A stretch of DNA of 51,798 nucleotides. Source: Acutalibacter sp. (GTDB lineage Bacteria > Bacillota > Clostridia > Oscillospirales > Acutalibacteraceae). The notes under the pieces are model-generated. The model did not search any database, was not told where the DNA came from, and saw nothing but the letters and a program-made list of their open reading frames with translations. This document shows, one piece after another, positions 28,468-36,991 of this stretch. A program made the translations under genes and the position numbers. The DNA is taken from NCBI GenBank assembly GCA_022511515.1, contig JAFLRP010000200.1, positions 1-51,798 on the forward strand, given 5' to 3'. How positions within the stretch are numbered: position 1 is the stretch's first letter; every line of letters starts with the position of its first letter.

Positions 28468-31077
28468 TTAGGGTCTTACACTGGACAGGAACTCCCGCTT
28501 TACATACCCGTAAGTGGTTCCGTATCTCACTCTGGCAAAGATGCTGTCAGCGTTTTCGATGAATTCCACTTCCGTGCCGAGAGCCAGTGTATCAAGAATA
28601 TTATCGCTGCGCTCCTCGGGAGAGCTTCTCAAATATGCGGCAACGGGAACATTTGTGATGTATTGATAGGAAGATCCCGCGCTGTACGGCGGCACAGAGG
28701 ACAGGAATTCCTGCTTCACATAGCCGATTTTACTGCCATATTTCACCTTGGCAAAAATGCTGTTGGCGTTTTCGATGAATCCCACTTCCGTGCCAAGATA
28801 TATGGTATCCAAAATATTATTATCCAGTTCCTCCGGCGTGCTTCTGAGATAGGCGGCGGTCGGAACATTGAAAATATACCGATAAGAGACAACGGTGGTG
28901 TTGGGGGGCGAAGCGGAAAGGAATTCGCGCTTTACATAGCCAAACAGATCGTTGTATTTTACTTTCGCGAAGATACTGTTGGTGTTTTCGATAAAGCCGA
29001 CTTCCGTATTCACTGCCACCGTGCCCAAAATATTGTCTTCCCGCTCCTCCGGAGAGCTTCTCAAATATGCCGAAACCGGAACATTGGTAATATATTGATA
29101 GGAAGCGACCGTTGTGTTCGGCATGACAGAAGACAGAAAAGCTTGTTTGACATAGCCGTACATCCCACTGTATTCCACATACGCAAAGACATCGTCCGCA
29201 TTTTCAATAAATCCCACTTTAGTGCCCAAAAGCAAGGTGCTCAGGATATTGTCGCTGCCCTCTTCCGGCGTGCTGTAAAGCTCAACGGAATCCGGTACAT
29301 TATCCACATATTTGAGAGAAACCACTGTGGTATTCGCCGGAGGATCATCGGTTGATCCCTCCAGGCCGTCATCAAAAGATGACCCGAATAAACCGTACTG
29401 TCCCTCCTCCAGATACTCCGTATAGTCGTCGAAGATCCATCTCCTATCCTTCTTTTCCCCGTACAGGACATACGTGTTTTCCGTACTGCCCTCTTTCCAG
29501 TGAACTGTCAAAAAGCAGGTGTTGGCCTCCGCCATGTCGATTTGATAGTCGGGCTCAAACAACGTCAAGTCAACGCTGGGTGCGGAAGACAGCGGAAGAA
29601 GCAGGGGATCGTCCTCTTTTGAGACCCCCAGCCGAAGCATACAGCTTGCCACATAGCGGTCAGAGAAAAAAGTGCCCAGCAATTCAGCCATTGTCTCTCC
29701 GTTATGTACATGCATTTGAGTGACCGTATCAATCTGGTCGATCGCGGTCTGCGCTGTGCCGGTTCGGCCGTCTATCCAGCTTCGGTATACCGTGTAAGCA
29801 TCCAGGAAATCGGAAATGACCTCTTGCTCGCTGTCTGAATACGCCCCAATCAGCTCATCTTCTGATTCTTCCGGCTGGCTGGAGATCGCTGAGCTCTCAT
29901 CGCCGAGGCTCCCGTCATGGTCTTTGCCATTGGAAAAATACCAGAACGCAAAGAGCCCGCCCAGAATCAGCACAGCGAGAAGCACCGCTGAAAGGATCAG
30001 CGGGGTCTTGGACTTCTTTGCCCCGAAAGTATTCACAGGGGACGCCGGCTGCTGCGTCTCGGGCGCTTTCCGAACGGAAACCGTCGCGTCAAGATCCTGC
30101 TGTTTCTGCGGACGGCGCACTGCCGTTGTTTTTTCCAATTCCTCTTTGGGGTTGTAAATGCCGCCGGAAACGTTCATCAGGGCATGTTTCATTGCCGTTG
30201 CCGAGGCAAATCGCCTGGTCGGATCCGGCTCACAGGCGCAGAGAATGACTGCCGCCATATCCGGAGACGCGTTGCAGGGCGGCGGCAGCGGCTCACCGTC
30301 CAGTCTCCGGCGATTGGCAGCTTCCCGCTCGCTGGGGCTGAGCAGTTGTTTTTCCGTCTCGATAAACGGAAGACGGTTATTGTTCATAAGGCGGTACAGG
30401 ACAACTCCCAGAGAATACAGATCGACGGTGTCATCGTATTCCAAACCCTTCTCAATTTCCGGGGCCATATAGCTATACGTTCCTTTTTGAGAAAGCCCGC
30501 TCGTAATATTCTCCAGTTTCCGGGCAATTCCGAAATCGCCCAATTTGAAATCGCCGAACTGATTGATAAAGATGTTTTCCGGCTTGATGTCCCGATGGAT
30601 CACATTCCGTTTCTTACACAGCTCTAGGGCTGTGCATATGTCAATACCCAGCTTCATGATCTCTTTTTCCGACAGCATTTTATCGTAAGAATACGTGGTA
30701 AACGGAGTCAGCAATTCCATACGGATATAGATGTCCCAGCCGATCTCACCCTCCTTTTCAACCACCTTATAGTCTTCCACGCTCACAATGTTCTGAACGC
30801 CTTTAAAAGACTCCATGAGCTGAATTTCACTGACAAAATCACTCACTACGCCCTGCAGATAGGCCTTTGTTTCATCCAAAGATAATCCTTCAAACCGCAG
30901 GGATTCGATCTCAGATTCATTTTGAGGGATGGAGATAACCTTAATTGCCGCCGTGCTTTCCACTTCGTGGTCTTTCCGAAAAGCCTTATATACGACACCG
31001 TATGACCCCTGTCCGATGGGCTTGCTTTCTACCTGCCACTCCGGCCATACTTTTCCCAAAAAATCAATCGCTGCCAT
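28468..31077 (-). CDS. Transmembrane Ser/Thr kinase with four SH3-like repeats
   Basis: The start is placed at ATG 31077, after GAAAGAGG, giving 869 residues; a longer frame to 31110 lacks a site. The kinase domain (about 10-300) has GQGSYGVVYKA, HRD with Asp163, GDFGIA and TYSYMAPEIE. The juxtamembrane part carries T317-TAV and T332-VSV and is followed by a helix (about 358-382). Outside, a roughly 190-residue domain comes before four SH3b-like repeats of about 72 residues (582-869), each ending GYVKREFLS or similar. SH3b repeats often bind peptidoglycan or its peptides. The kinase and juxtamembrane parts closely resemble the other kinase, showing duplication with replacement of the sensor. 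It is the first gene of the operon. Confidence 0.94.
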   Translation of the reverse strand: MAAIDFLGKVWPEWQVESKPIGQGSYGVVYKAFRKDHEVESTAAIKVISIPQNESEIESLRFEGLSLDETKAYLQGVVSDFVSEIQLMESFKGVQNIVSVEDYKVVEKEGEIGWDIYIRMELLTPFTTYSYDKMLSEKEIMKLGIDICTALELCKKRNVIHRDIKPENIFINQFGDFKLGDFGIARKLENITSGLSQKGTYSYMAPEIEKGLEYDDTVDLYSLGVVLYRLMNNNRLPFIETEKQLLSPSEREAANRRRLDGEPLPPPCNASPDMAAVILCACEPDPTRRFASATAMKHALMNVSGGIYNPKEELEKTTAVRRPQKQQDLDATVSVRKAPETQQPASPVNTFGAKKSKTPLILSAVLLAVLILGGLFAFWYFSNGKDHDGSLGDESSAISSQPEESEDELIGAYSDSEQEVISDFLDAYTVYRSWIDGRTGTAQTAIDQIDTVTQMHVHNGETMAELLGTFFSDRYVASCMLRLGVSKEDDPLLLPLSSAPSVDLTLFEPDYQIDMAEANTCFLTVHWKEGSTENTYVLYGEKKDRRWIFDDYTEYLEEGQYGLFGSSFDDGLEGSTDDPPANTTVVSLKYVDNVPDSVELYSTPEEGSDNILSTLLLGTKVGFIENADDVFAYVEYSGMYGYVKQAFLSSVMPNTTVASYQYITNVPVSAYLRSSPEEREDNILGTVAVNTEVGFIENTNSIFAKVKYNDLFGYVKREFLSASPPNTTVVSYRYIFNVPTAAYLRSTPEELDNNILDTIYLGTEVGFIENANSIFAKVKYGSKIGYVKQEFLSSVPPYSAGSSYQYITNVPVAAYLRSSPEERSDNILDTLALGTEVEFIENADSIFARVRYGTTYGYVKREFLSSVRP
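28471..29334 (-). repeat. Four tandem 72-residue SH3-like coding repeats
   Basis: Each unit reads approximately as NTTVxSYxYIxNVPxxAYL, then RSxPEE, NIL, GTEVGFIEN, IFAKVKY and GYVKxEFLS. The first unit (DNVPDSVELYSTPEEG) is the most diverged and the last three are very similar, again suggesting duplication of the outer domain. Confidence 0.85.
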
Positions 31078-31123
31078 TTTAGCACCTCTTTCAGACGGAA
31101 AATTCCGCAATTCGTCATTTTAT

Positions 31124-31152
31124 ATTGTATTCCTTTGCCTAAACAATAGCAA
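31124..31152 (-). promoter_or_regulatory. Promoter of the kinase-phosphatase-exporter operon
   Basis: On the minus strand: TTGCTA (31152-31147), 17 bases, TACAAT (31129-31124), about 46 bases before the kinase ATG. It is divergent from and well separated from the GntR promoter. Confidence 0.6.
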
Positions 31153-31293
31153 GACAGATTTCCCCAAAAAATGCAAAACAGATTTCACCGATTACACCGC
31201 AGCATCGACGATCCCTGCCAAAGGCGGGTCATTGTCGGCAAAGGGAAGTCCGATTGCAGCCGCCTTTTCTCTTTTAGAACGATACAGACCCTA

Positions 31294-31322
31294 TTGACAT
31301 TTCCGTTTATACTGTATATAAT
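31294..31322 (+). promoter_or_regulatory. Consensus sigma-A promoter of the GntR-ABC operon
   Basis: TTGACA (31294-31299), a 17-base spacer, and TATAAT (31317-31322) match both consensus hexamers exactly. The leader before the GTG start is only about 25 bases long. Confidence 0.9.
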
Positions 31323-31345
31323 AAGCATATACAGTATAAACGGAA
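31301..31345. promoter_or_regulatory. 19-bp perfect inverted repeat, likely GntR operator
   Basis: TTCCGTTTATACTGTATAT (31301-31319) and its exact complement (31327-31345) flank a 7-base spacer. The repeat covers the promoter spacer, the -10 hexamer, the transcription start and most of the leader. This is where a dimeric YtrA-type repressor would block its own promoter. Confidence 0.85.
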
Positions 31346-31353
31346 GTGACAGC

Positions 31354-31731
31354 GTGAATATTTTAATTGACAACAAAAGCGGGGCTCCGATCTACGATCA
31401 GATCTATGCCCAAATCAAAAGCCAGATCATCAGCGGCGTATTGCAGGAAGATGAAATGCTGCCGTCCATTCGGGGACTCGCCAAGGACCTTCGCATCAGC
31501 TTTATTACCACCAAGCGGGCCTATGAGGAGCTGGAGAAGGACGGCTTTCTCTACACGCTTCCCGGCAAGGGCTGTTATGTGGCTCCGAAAAATGTAGAGC
31601 TGCTGCGGGAAGAATATCTGAAGGAAATTGAGGGGCATATGGAGGAGATCGCCCGGCTTGCTGTTTGCTGCAATTTGAGCAAGCAGGATATCATAGAAAT
31701 GATCACTTTCAGTCTGGAGGAACAAGAATGA
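31354..31731 (+). CDS. GntR-family transcriptional repressor, YtrA subfamily
   Basis: Starting at GTG 31354, after GGAAGTG, the protein has 125 residues, the typical size of YtrA regulators. A longer frame from 31171 would extend back through the promoter and operator and is rejected. The winged helix-turn-helix spans about 10-75 (PIYDQIYAQIKSQIISGVL, then LPSIRGLAKDLRISFITTKR), followed by a short dimerisation tail. YtrA proteins repress adjacent ABC transporter genes and release on cell-envelope stress or certain peptides. The stop overlaps the ATPase start (ATGA). Confidence 0.93.
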   Translation: MNILIDNKSGAPIYDQIYAQIKSQIISGVLQEDEMLPSIRGLAKDLRISFITTKRAYEELEKDGFLYTLPGKGCYVAPKNVELLREEYLKEIEGHMEEIARLAVCCNLSKQDIIEMITFSLEEQE

Positions 31732-32570
31732 ACGCACTGGAACTAAAGAACCTGTCGAAAACATATCCCGGATTTCTGTTGGATCATTTGAATTTGACAC
31801 TGCCAAGTGGGTGTATCATGGGGCTGATCGGGGAGAACGGCGCCGGGAAAAGCACTACGATCAAGCTTGTTCTCGATATGATTCACAAGGACAGCGGGAC
31901 GATCACAATACTCGGCAAAGACAATGAGGACAGCATCCATCTGACCAAAGAGGAGATCGGCGTTGTGATGGACGAGGTGGGTATTCCCGATTGCCTAACC
32001 GTAAAGCAGGTCGGAAAAGTGATGAAGAATACGTTCCGCTGCTGGGACAACGACGAGTATTCCCGTTTGACAGCGAAACTCCGGCTGCCGGACAAAAAGC
32101 CGTTCAAGGAGTTCTCCCGCGGTATGAAGATGAAACTGGGCATTGCCATTGCCATGTCCCACAACAGTAAGCTGCTGCTGCTCGACGAAGCCACCTCCGG
32201 GCTTGATCCGGTGGTCCGGGACGAGGTGATCGAAATGCTTCTCGATTTTACCCGGGATGAAGATCACTCCATTCTCATTTCCTCACATATTGTCAGCGAT
32301 CTTGAAAAACTCTGCGACTATGTGGCATTTCTGCATGAAGGGAAATTGCTGCTCTGCGAAGAGAAAGATCAGTTGCTTTCCGAATACGGCTTGATCCACT
32401 GCACTGCCGAGGAACTGCAAACTCTTCCGCCACAGGCAGTCCGATACAAAAAGGAAAATCCCTATGGCATAGAAGCCATGGTGCAGAAAAGCGCTATGCC
32501 GCGGGGAGCAAAGATCAGTCCCATCAGCATAGAGGAACTCTTCTTATTCATGGTAAAGGAGGCCGGATGA
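31728..32570 (+). CDS. ABC transporter ATPase (YtrB-like)
   Basis: The start is at ATG 31728, overlapping the repressor stop and preceded by GGAGG; it gives 280 residues. GLIGENGAGKSTTIK is Walker A, FSRGMKMKLGIAIAM the signature region (SRGMK in place of SGGQ, common in this subgroup), and LLLLDEATSGLDP Walker B. The last 70 residues resemble the C-terminal extension of YtrB-type ATPases. With the permease it forms a two-gene exporter under GntR control. Confidence 0.92.
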   Translation: MNALELKNLSKTYPGFLLDHLNLTLPSGCIMGLIGENGAGKSTTIKLVLDMIHKDSGTITILGKDNEDSIHLTKEEIGVVMDEVGIPDCLTVKQVGKVMKNTFRCWDNDEYSRLTAKLRLPDKKPFKEFSRGMKMKLGIAIAMSHNSKLLLLDEATSGLDPVVRDEVIEMLLDFTRDEDHSILISSHIVSDLEKLCDYVAFLHEGKLLLCEEKDQLLSEYGLIHCTAEELQTLPPQAVRYKKENPYGIEAMVQKSAMPRGAKISPISIEELFLFMVKEAG

Positions 32571-32571
32571 A

Positions 32572-33201
32572 ATGAAAGGTCTGCTCTTAAAAGACTGGTA
32601 TATGGTGAAGAAATATTGCAAAGTCTACCTTGTAATCGCCGCCTTTTTCATTGCCGCGTCCTTTGCAAGCGACGACAATCTGTTCTTTGTGTTTTACCCC
32701 TGCCTGCTCTGCGGCATGATCCCGGTGAACCTGCTGGGCTACGATGAACGCAGCAGATGGGTCCAGTACAGCGGCACGCTGCCGTATACAAAGGCCCAGT
32801 TCGTGTCCGCCAAGTATTTGGTCGGTTTGCTCGCCCAGGCCGCCATGCTGCTGGTTACAGGTATTGCCCAGGGAATCAAAATGAGCGTAAACGGCAATTT
32901 TGTATCTCATGATTTTCTCATGCTCATGCTGCTGCTTCTGACTGTCGCCACGGTCACCTCTTCCATTTCCCTGCCGTTTATTTTCAAGTTGGGCGTGGAA
33001 AAAGGGCGGATCGCCTACTATGCCATGGTGGGCTTTATCTGCGCGGCAAGCGCCGCGTCCGCCCTTGTGTTCAAAGGGCAGCAGCAGGCGGCGCTGCAGC
33101 AAAATGTCCTTCTCGCCGTATCGGCCCTTGCGGCCATCGGCATTTATCTCCTTTCCTGGTATTTGTCCATCGTCTTTTACAAAAATCGGGAAATAACGTG
33201 A
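32572..33201 (+). CDS. ABC-2 family transporter permease
   Basis: The 209-residue protein begins one base after the ATPase stop and starts MKGLLLKDWYMVKKY, the typical opening of this ABC-2 permease group. About six hydrophobic segments follow. GYDERSRWVQYSGTLPYTKAQFVSAKY is the conserved cytoplasmic loop seen next to YtrB-type ATPases. Antimicrobial-peptide or lipid-II-related stress is the known theme of such GntR-ABC sets, but the substrate is unknown. Confidence 0.88.
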   Translation: MKGLLLKDWYMVKKYCKVYLVIAAFFIAASFASDDNLFFVFYPCLLCGMIPVNLLGYDERSRWVQYSGTLPYTKAQFVSAKYLVGLLAQAAMLLVTGIAQGIKMSVNGNFVSHDFLMLMLLLLTVATVTSSISLPFIFKLGVEKGRIAYYAMVGFICAASAASALVFKGQQQAALQQNVLLAVSALAAIGIYLLSWYLSIVFYKNREIT

Positions 33202-33268
33202 AGTTCGCCGTGCCCCGTCAGGCAGTATGGCCTGCCTGGATGTGACGAACGGCGGCCCTTTCGCAAAT

Positions 33269-33304
33269 AAAGAGCAGACCTTCCGCAGAGGGTCTGCTCT
33301 TTCG
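33269..33304. terminator. Terminator between GntR-ABC operon and DUF4349 gene
   Basis: A perfect 12-bp stem AAAGAGCAGACC/GGTCTGCTCTTT (33269-33280, 33291-33302). The T runs on either side are short, so it is a moderate terminator serving both convergent transcripts. Confidence 0.75.
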
Positions 33305-33325
33305 CACTGTAAAAGCGGCTGTTTC

Positions 33326-34345
33326 TTATTCTTTCTTTTCCGGGAGTTGCGTCTCAGATTGTTCCGGCTCCTTCTCTGCGGCGCTCTCCGGCTGCGGAGC
33401 AATAACTTCGGGCGCTTGGGGCAGTCCGTTTGCCGGCCGATTCTTTTTGCGCTTTTTTGCGGAACGCCTGACCAAGAACAGGATCACAACGGCGAGGACG
33501 CCCAGTATGATGAGCACAGGCAGCGCGCCCACCAAGAAGACAAACAAATCTTCAAAGAACACGCCCATGCCCTGAAGCGTATTCAGGAACGCGTCTCCGG
33601 CGCGCGAACCGAGATTTCCTTCCGAAGCAGTGACAGCCTCCGCCTTTACCACTTCTCTGAGCTCAATGCGTACAGTGGAATATTCGATCCGGTTGTCGAT
33701 GTGCCGCTTGCTCCCCTTGAGGACATCCAGCTCATAGAGGATCTGGCTCATTTCGTTTTCCAGCTCGATGATGTCACTCATCTCCGTGGCACGTTCCATA
33801 TGCTCTTCAAACTTGGCATAGCGCTTTTCCAGCATTTCGATGCGCGCCTCTACATCGTAATACTCGTCTGTCACATCGTCCACATTCATGCTCCTCGAGG
33901 TGATCCTGCCCACCTCGTTCAGGGTCTGCATGAATTCTTCAAATTTATCTGTGGGGATGCGGGCTTCCATATAGCTGTTTCTGCCCACATCGCCATAGTG
34001 CTGGGGCACAGCGCCCCTGACTTCCTCGTTGGAAACGTATCCCCCCACCGCTTTCACGCTCTGCACTAAGGCGCTGTAATCCGTTTCGTAAGCTTCCGTT
34101 TCGATGGAAACCTCAGCGGTGTAGATCAGCTTTCTTGTGGGGTCGGCGGCTATCACGACAGCATCGGCTGAGATCCCGCCAGGCAATTCCGTATTCTCCA
34201 CCGCCCCGTCATAGTCGTAGCCGTAGTCACTCCCTGCCGCGTCAGAAATCGACGTTCCCTGGGACCCTTTGCCTTGGGACCCGCAGCCGGACAAACTCAC
34301 CAGACAAAAACAAAGAGCCAGTAATAGACAAAGATATCTTTTCAT
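33326..34345 (-). CDS. DUF4349-domain lipoprotein with C-terminal membrane helix
   Basis: The 339-residue protein starts with a signal peptide whose lipobox is LSLSGC (Cys about 21), followed by a Gly/Ser/Tyr-rich linker. The DUF4349 domain spans about 70-260: KLIYTAEVSIETEAYETDY, then YMEARIPTDKFEEFM and a long heptad-like coiled coil around EARIEMLEKRYAKFEEHMER. A membrane helix follows (PVLIILGVLAVVILFLV, about 280-296) with a basic, Pro/Glu-rich tail. GGAGGG precedes the ATG. DUF4349 proteins are envelope proteins of unknown role. It follows the epimerase gene on the same strand with a 67-base gap and may have its own promoter. Confidence 0.88.
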   Translation of the reverse strand: MKRYLCLLLALCFCLVSLSGCGSQGKGSQGTSISDAAGSDYGYDYDGAVENTELPGGISADAVVIAADPTRKLIYTAEVSIETEAYETDYSALVQSVKAVGGYVSNEEVRGAVPQHYGDVGRNSYMEARIPTDKFEEFMQTLNEVGRITSRSMNVDDVTDEYYDVEARIEMLEKRYAKFEEHMERATEMSDIIELENEMSQILYELDVLKGSKRHIDNRIEYSTVRIELREVVKAEAVTASEGNLGSRAGDAFLNTLQGMGVFFEDLFVFLVGALPVLIILGVLAVVILFLVRRSAKKRKKNRPANGLPQAPEVIAPQPESAAEKEPEQSETQLPEKKE

Positions 34346-34412
34346 GTTATCCCTCCTGTACTTTCTCGGTTAGACGGACAATTTCGGAAAACTCTGTCTC
34401 TTCTAACTGATT

Positions 34413-35594
34413 TTACCTCTTTTGTCCCCTTTTCGCAAGCCGCCGGATTACTTCCAGACACATTCTGCCGTTGTGGTACGGGCACTTCCAGGGTTCTACA
34501 ATTGGCCTTTCCATGGGCGTACCGCCTTCGGTTAAGCACCAGTACCATTCAGAGCCGGGCCGTGGGTCGACAAGCACATTTTGAATGTACTCCCACTGGG
34601 TATTTACCGCGTCAAAATAGCGCTGTTCCCCGGTCTTCTGCCAGGCGCTTAAAAAGCCCATCAGCGCCTCGGCCTGTACCCACCAGATACGGGTGGTATC
34701 CACATGATCGCCCTCGCCCTCATTGGCAAAGCCGTGATCGGTGAAAGCGACTTCCAAAGTGCGGTCAGCCAGGGAGAGCAGCAGGGGACGGATCCGTGCG
34801 GTGAGTTCCTCATCGCCCAGCACCTCCAAGGTGTGGTCCGCCAGCCAGGAGGTCTCAATGTCGTGGCCGAAGCTGTGCAGGTCCAGGAGGGAATGGTAAT
34901 CCAAATCGAAGAAAACCTCCTGCCGGCGCTTCTCCGGGTTATAGAATTGATCCGCCCATAAATTCAGAATGAAAACCAGCTTCTCCCGCACCTTTTCGCT
35001 GCGGCTGGCTTCAAACAGGCCGGTATAGCCCTCCAGCACATGGAGCAAAGTGTTCATCGTGCGCTTTGCCTGCAATCCACCTCCGCCGAGCTTTTCATTT
35101 CCCGCAGGCTGCCAATCCACAGTGAAAGCTTCCAAATAGCCTTTGCCGTCAAAGCAGCGGTTTTCCACCAACTCAAACAGCGAAAGGGCCTGCTGCAGCG
35201 GCTCCTCTTTGCCGCTTGCCCGGGAATATGCCGAAAGGGCGTAAATGGCAAAAGCCTGATTGTAGGTGTGCTTCGTACCGTCAAACACCGTGCCGTCGGC
35301 GTTCAGCGCCCAGTAGACGCCGCCGTGTTCTTCGTCGATCATGCGGCATAGCATTTTGTAGGCGTGATGGGCTTCTTCCAGAAGCTTGGAATCGCCCAGA
35401 GTTCTGTAAGCCTCGGAGAAAAACCACAAAATACGGCTGTTCAGGATGCACCCTTTGGGGGCGTCCGGCCGCCGGGTCAGGTCGAAATCCACTTGGCCGA
35501 TATATCCGCCCCGTTCGTCGTCACGCAGGCCCATCCAAAAGGGCAGGATACGGTCTGTCAGCTCCCGGCGAACTTCGGAAACAAGTTTTGTCAT
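34413..35594 (-). CDS. AGE-family 2-epimerase (cellobiose/mannobiose 2-epimerase type)
   Basis: The start is set at ATG 35594, after GGGAGGG, giving 393 residues, the normal size. The (alpha/alpha)6-barrel motifs GGYIGQVDFD, HTYNQAFAIYALSAY, MNTLLHVLEGYTGLF, HSFGHDIETSWL and WWVQAEALMG match cellobiose 2-epimerases rather than N-acylglucosamine 2-epimerase. The conserved His pair of the HDIE and the later AFTDHG segments are the catalytic candidates. It would turn beta-1,4-mannobiose into mannosyl-glucose, or cellobiose into glucosyl-mannose. With GH113 in the same region mannan use is the better guess. It lies 25 bases after the esterase gene. Confidence 0.88.
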   Translation of the reverse strand: MTKLVSEVRRELTDRILPFWMGLRDDERGGYIGQVDFDLTRRPDAPKGCILNSRILWFFSEAYRTLGDSKLLEEAHHAYKMLCRMIDEEHGGVYWALNADGTVFDGTKHTYNQAFAIYALSAYSRASGKEEPLQQALSLFELVENRCFDGKGYLEAFTVDWQPAGNEKLGGGGLQAKRTMNTLLHVLEGYTGLFEASRSEKVREKLVFILNLWADQFYNPEKRRQEVFFDLDYHSLLDLHSFGHDIETSWLADHTLEVLGDEELTARIRPLLLSLADRTLEVAFTDHGFANEGEGDHVDTTRIWWVQAEALMGFLSAWQKTGEQRYFDAVNTQWEYIQNVLVDPRPGSEWYWCLTEGGTPMERPIVEPWKCPYHNGRMCLEVIRRLAKRGQKR

Positions 35595-35619
35595 ACTTGG
35601 CCCTCCCAGATAAAACGCC

Positions 35620-36891
35620 TTATTTTTTCTGGGCGGCAAGCCATTCCAGCAGAGTGACTTCTCTGCCGTTCTTGACCACGGGTTTTCCGTCGAAGTCTAC
35701 ACGGCAGTCATCGTTCAGCATGGGGATCCACGCAAAATGCCCGATATACTCAAAGGGTTTTCCTTCCGCGTCCGTAAAGCCCTCGTGAATGTCCTCGATC
35801 TTATCCCAGAACGTGAAATGGGTGTCCTTTGCCCCGGCGGCAATGAGCCGCTTGTAGGTGGGGACAACGGTCTCGTCGGGCTTGACCACCGGGTCATTCT
35901 TGGCATGGGTAAACCAGATGGGCAGGTGGACGATCTTTTTGAGCGCTTCATCGGTGATGGTGCCGTCGTAGAGCGCCTCGCAGACCGGGAATGCCGCCGC
36001 AAAATAGTCGGGGTAGTCCAGCACCATGCGCATGGTCATAAAGCCGCCGTTGCTGTCGCCGCCGATATAGATACGGTCGCGGTCAATGCCGGGATTCTTT
36101 TCCACGAACTCGTCGATACAGGATTTCAGCGCCTTCCCATACATGCTCTTTCCGCTGCGTCCGTACTGGCCGGAGCCGTCGTTCATCCAGAAGGTCTTGG
36201 TCTGGGGAGCGAGGACATACGCGCCGCCGAACAGCGCCTGCACCTTGTCCGAAACCAGCGCCACCACCTTATTCCCGGTGTAGGCGATGGTGGGGTCCAC
36301 GCCGCCCTCCCCCGCGCCGTGAAGCCAGATGATCAGCGGCCGGGGCCCGGCATTTCGCACCTGCGGGATAAAATATCCGTAATTCAGGGGTTCCTCCGGA
36401 TCGCTGGACGTACCGTTCTGAAAGCCTGCCGCGTCGGGAGAGCAGTTTCCCAGCGGATAGTCGTAGAGAAGTCCAGTCAGCGTCCCATTGTCGCTTTCGA
36501 TGGGGGCGGTCTGGGTGACGGTGTAGCGCATTTTCACATAGACGTTGAGACCTTGGGGCGCGGAAATACAGGACGAAAGCTGCGCCATGGGGCCGTATGC
36601 CATATCCAGCGTGATGTATTCGCCCTCACTCAGAGCGTTTCCGTCCCCATCCGAGGGGTATGCCGCTTTTACCTGCACATAGCCCTGGCTTGGCTCTTTG
36701 TCATCCTGGGCCATCCAGCTTTTCGGCAGGAGAAGCAGTTCCCCCCTGTCGTCCATGCGCTCCACATAGACGGAGAATTTCTCCTGTGACACCGCCGCGG
36801 CCTTTACCTTTCCGCTGACGGGCAGGATCACCTTGGTCACGTAAGGACCGTAATCGGTGATGCGTGTGATGGTGTAATAGCCTCTGCTCAT
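35620..36891 (-). CDS. Esterase with N-terminal Ig-like domain
   Basis: The 423-residue protein has an N-terminal beta-sandwich of about 145 residues like the Ig-like domain of EstA-type esterases, then an alpha/beta-hydrolase domain. RPLIIWLHGAGEGG carries the oxyanion HG, IYIGGDSNGGFMTMRM the nucleophile Ser (G-D-S-N-G), WFTHAKNDPVV the Asp and EDIHEGFTDAEG a late His. This type of carboxyl-esterase removes acyl groups such as acetate or ferulate from plant glycans. No signal peptide is present, so it should act on imported fragments. AGGAGG precedes the ATG. It lies between the lyase and epimerase genes, all on the minus strand. Confidence 0.87.
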   Translation of the reverse strand: MSRGYYTITRITDYGPYVTKVILPVSGKVKAAAVSQEKFSVYVERMDDRGELLLLPKSWMAQDDKEPSQGYVQVKAAYPSDGDGNALSEGEYITLDMAYGPMAQLSSCISAPQGLNVYVKMRYTVTQTAPIESDNGTLTGLLYDYPLGNCSPDAAGFQNGTSSDPEEPLNYGYFIPQVRNAGPRPLIIWLHGAGEGGVDPTIAYTGNKVVALVSDKVQALFGGAYVLAPQTKTFWMNDGSGQYGRSGKSMYGKALKSCIDEFVEKNPGIDRDRIYIGGDSNGGFMTMRMVLDYPDYFAAAFPVCEALYDGTITDEALKKIVHLPIWFTHAKNDPVVKPDETVVPTYKRLIAAGAKDTHFTFWDKIEDIHEGFTDAEGKPFEYIGHFAWIPMLNDDCRVDFDGKPVVKNGREVTLLEWLAAQKK

Positions 36892-36991
36892 TTTCTTTTC
36901 CTCCTGACTTTTTTATTTCAGGAGCCGAAATATGCCCTGTGTCTTTTCGTCTGGATCGGGAATATCGGCTCGTTTGTACTTTTTCTTCGCC

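Noticed and set aside
22949-31077. The phospho-signalling operon as part of a type VII secretion locus
   Set aside because: FHA proteins and kinases occur near such loci, but no EssC-type ATPase or WXG100 protein is present.
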